Below the pieces are notes generated by a model that ran no database searches, was not told the DNA's origin, and was given only the letters and a program-made list of their open reading frames with translations. A DNA stretch of 17,243 bases. Source: an uncultured Arsenicibacter sp. (GTDB lineage Bacteria; Bacteroidota; Bacteroidia; Cytophagales; Spirosomataceae). Positions 16,711 through 17,243 of the stretch are shown in pieces. Position 1 is the first letter of the stretch; each line of letters begins with the position of its first letter. The translations under genes were made by a program, and so were the position numbers. The DNA lies in assembly GCF_945952095.1 (NCBI RefSeq), contig NZ_CAMFHL010000153.1:1-17243 (forward strand), in the 5' to 3' direction.

Positions 16711-16841
16711 ATACCGGTCGTCAAATGAATATGACTTTTTTGATATAGGTTGGCTGTTGCTCCCAATAAGGGCTTTGTTCAGCTAAGGGAAGATGGAAAG
16801 GAAGACTGTACTATGCAATGAAAAGCTTTTACTTTTTTTAC

Positions 16842-16865
16842 GCAAACGTTCCCGATAACGTTTGC
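16842..16865. promoter_or_regulatory. LacI-family operator, copy 3 (upstream of the pectinase cluster)
   Basis: This is the most symmetrical copy: arms GCAAACGTT and AACGTTTGC are exact reverse complements, 9 bp each, around the 6-bp core (CCCGAT on the plus strand, ATCGGG on the minus). Compared with copies 1 and 2 it is inverted in the window. It lies about 290 bp upstream of the GH28 start, farther than the other two copies from their genes. Confidence 0.85.
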
Positions 16866-16998
16866 AATTGCGAAGACGCCTGACGACCGCGCTGGCTTCC
16901 GGCACGCATTTCCGGCTTTTTTTCTACCGGGCCGATGGTTTTCAGATGGATAGTGCCCCCGGCTGATTTGTACTTTCCTGCGTTTAGTCAGTGCTGCC

Positions 16999-17084
16999 GC
17001 TCGTCGGGATTTTAAATCCCGACGACCATAATCGCGGATGTATACATCCGCAGTCAGTAACATCCGGATTTGCAAATCCGGATG
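16999..17084. repeat. Triple-palindrome repeat unit, copy 1
   Basis: Three different palindromes follow one another: A, CGTCGGGATTT and its complement around one T (17002-17024); B, an 18-bp perfect palindrome with GCGGATGTA half (17034-17051); C, a 24-bp perfect palindrome with CATCCGGATTTG half (17061-17084). About 10 bp of non-palindromic sequence separates them. The unit recurs 162 bp to the right with about two mismatches in 80 bp. Confidence 0.9.
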
Positions 17085-17117
17085 AGCGGGATGAGCGGGA
17101 GCCACCAATATAAAAAC

Positions 17118-17143
17118 GCCCCGCTCGCAGATGCGGGCGGGGC
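17118..17143 (-). terminator. GC-rich terminator-like hairpin between the two repeat units
   Basis: GCCCCGCTCGCA at 17118-17129 pairs with 17132-17143 (11 of 12 Watson-Crick, one G-T), with a GA spacer in the middle. On the minus strand it is followed by GTTTTTATATT, a good T-tract; on the plus strand the tail TTATAT is weaker. It probably ends a transcript entering from the right of the window. Confidence 0.75.
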
Positions 17144-17160
17144 TTATATGAAAAAGCTCA

Positions 17161-17243
17161 GCTCGTCGGGATTTTAAATCCCGACGTACATAATCGCGGA
17201 TGTATACATCCGCAGTCAGTAACATCCGGATTTGCAAATCCGG
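17161..17243. repeat. Triple-palindrome repeat unit, copy 2 (truncated by window edge)
   Basis: It has the same order as copy 1: palindrome A at 17164-17186, B at 17196-17213, and C from 17223 to the window end (21 of 24 bases visible). The only differences from copy 1 are in the A-B spacer just after palindrome A. The near identity, including spacers, means recent duplication or a conserved repeat family. Confidence 0.9.

Larger units (their letters stand above)
16551..17243. other. Long intergenic region upstream of the pectinase cluster
   Basis: About 690 bp without a convincing gene. It holds the 5' leader of the GH28 gene with two small inverted repeats (GCCTGAC arms at 16580-16586/16607-16613, and a GTTTCGG stem at 16680-16710), the operator at 16842-16865, a repeat unit of three palindromes at 16999-17084, a terminator-like hairpin at 17118-17143 and a second repeat unit from 17161 to the window end. 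A minus-strand frame of about 150 codons at 16779-17237 is a product of the repeats, since it encodes the same peptide twice, and I do not call it a gene. Confidence 0.7.

Noticed and set aside
16971..16980. Possible plus-strand -7 promoter element (TACTTTCC)
   Set aside because: No matching -33 TTTG at suitable spacing and no plus-strand gene follows within the window.
16779..17237. Minus-strand frame of about 150 codons
   Set aside because: It crosses the palindromic repeats, encodes the same peptide segment twice because of them, and includes the operator and a terminator hairpin; it has no recognisable domain or start signals.
16999..17243. CRISPR array
   Set aside because: There are only two units, each made of several different palindromes, with a 162-bp period and no variable spacers of regular length.

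Overview
The window looks like a chromosomal pectin/D-galacturonate utilisation locus from a Bacteroidota bacterium, probably a Cytophagales member such as a Spirosoma relative. The reasons are a SusC-type TonB-dependent receptor with its N-terminal carboxypeptidase-regulatory-like domain and DEVVVVGY motif, the lack of clear Shine-Dalgarno sequences, several TTG starts, a moderately GC-rich composition and palindromic intergenic repeats. The genus is an inference from style, not a database match.

Layout, left to right. (1) Positions 1-536, minus strand: the first 178 codons of a SusC-like outer-membrane receptor, cut by the window edge. (2) Positions 945-8725, minus strand: a six-gene catabolic operon transcribed uxaB-uxaA-uxaC-kdgK-eda-exuT, ending in a strong stem-loop plus T-tract terminator at 843-895. 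(3) Positions 8943-9962, plus strand: a divergent LacI-family regulator, with a stem-loop at 9965-10003 between it and the next, convergent gene. (4) Positions 10007-16550, minus strand: four exported pectin-degrading enzymes transcribed as SGNH esterase-GH28 fusion, GH105 fusion, CE8-like pectinesterase, PL10 pectate lyase. (5) Positions 16551-17243: a long upstream region with an operator, a terminator-like hairpin and two nearly identical copies of a repeat made of three different palindromes.

Together the genes make a nearly complete route. The exported enzymes would remove methyl and acetyl groups, cut the polygalacturonate backbone and trim unsaturated ends. The SusC receptor would import oligomers across the outer membrane and ExuT would move uronate across the inner membrane. 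UxaC, UxaB, UxaA, KdgK and Eda then convert galacturonate through tagaturonate, altronate, KDG and KDPG to pyruvate and glyceraldehyde-3-phosphate. KduI/KduD homologues, needed for the 4-deoxy product of unsaturated ends, are not in the window.

The most informative non-coding signal is a 24-bp inverted-repeat element found exactly three times: upstream of susC (657-680), in the lacI/uxaB divergent region (8804-8827) and upstream of the pectinase cluster (16842-16865). Each arm carries a CGTT/AACG block and the non-symmetric core ATCGGG is identical in all three. It is very probably the operator of the local LacI regulator and ties uptake, degradation and catabolism into one regulon. Other points of interest are the 62-bp uxaC/kdgK overlap, two unusual enzyme fusions, a pectinesterase lacking one conserved active-site Gln, and a perfect 20-bp-arm hairpin inside the catabolic operon.
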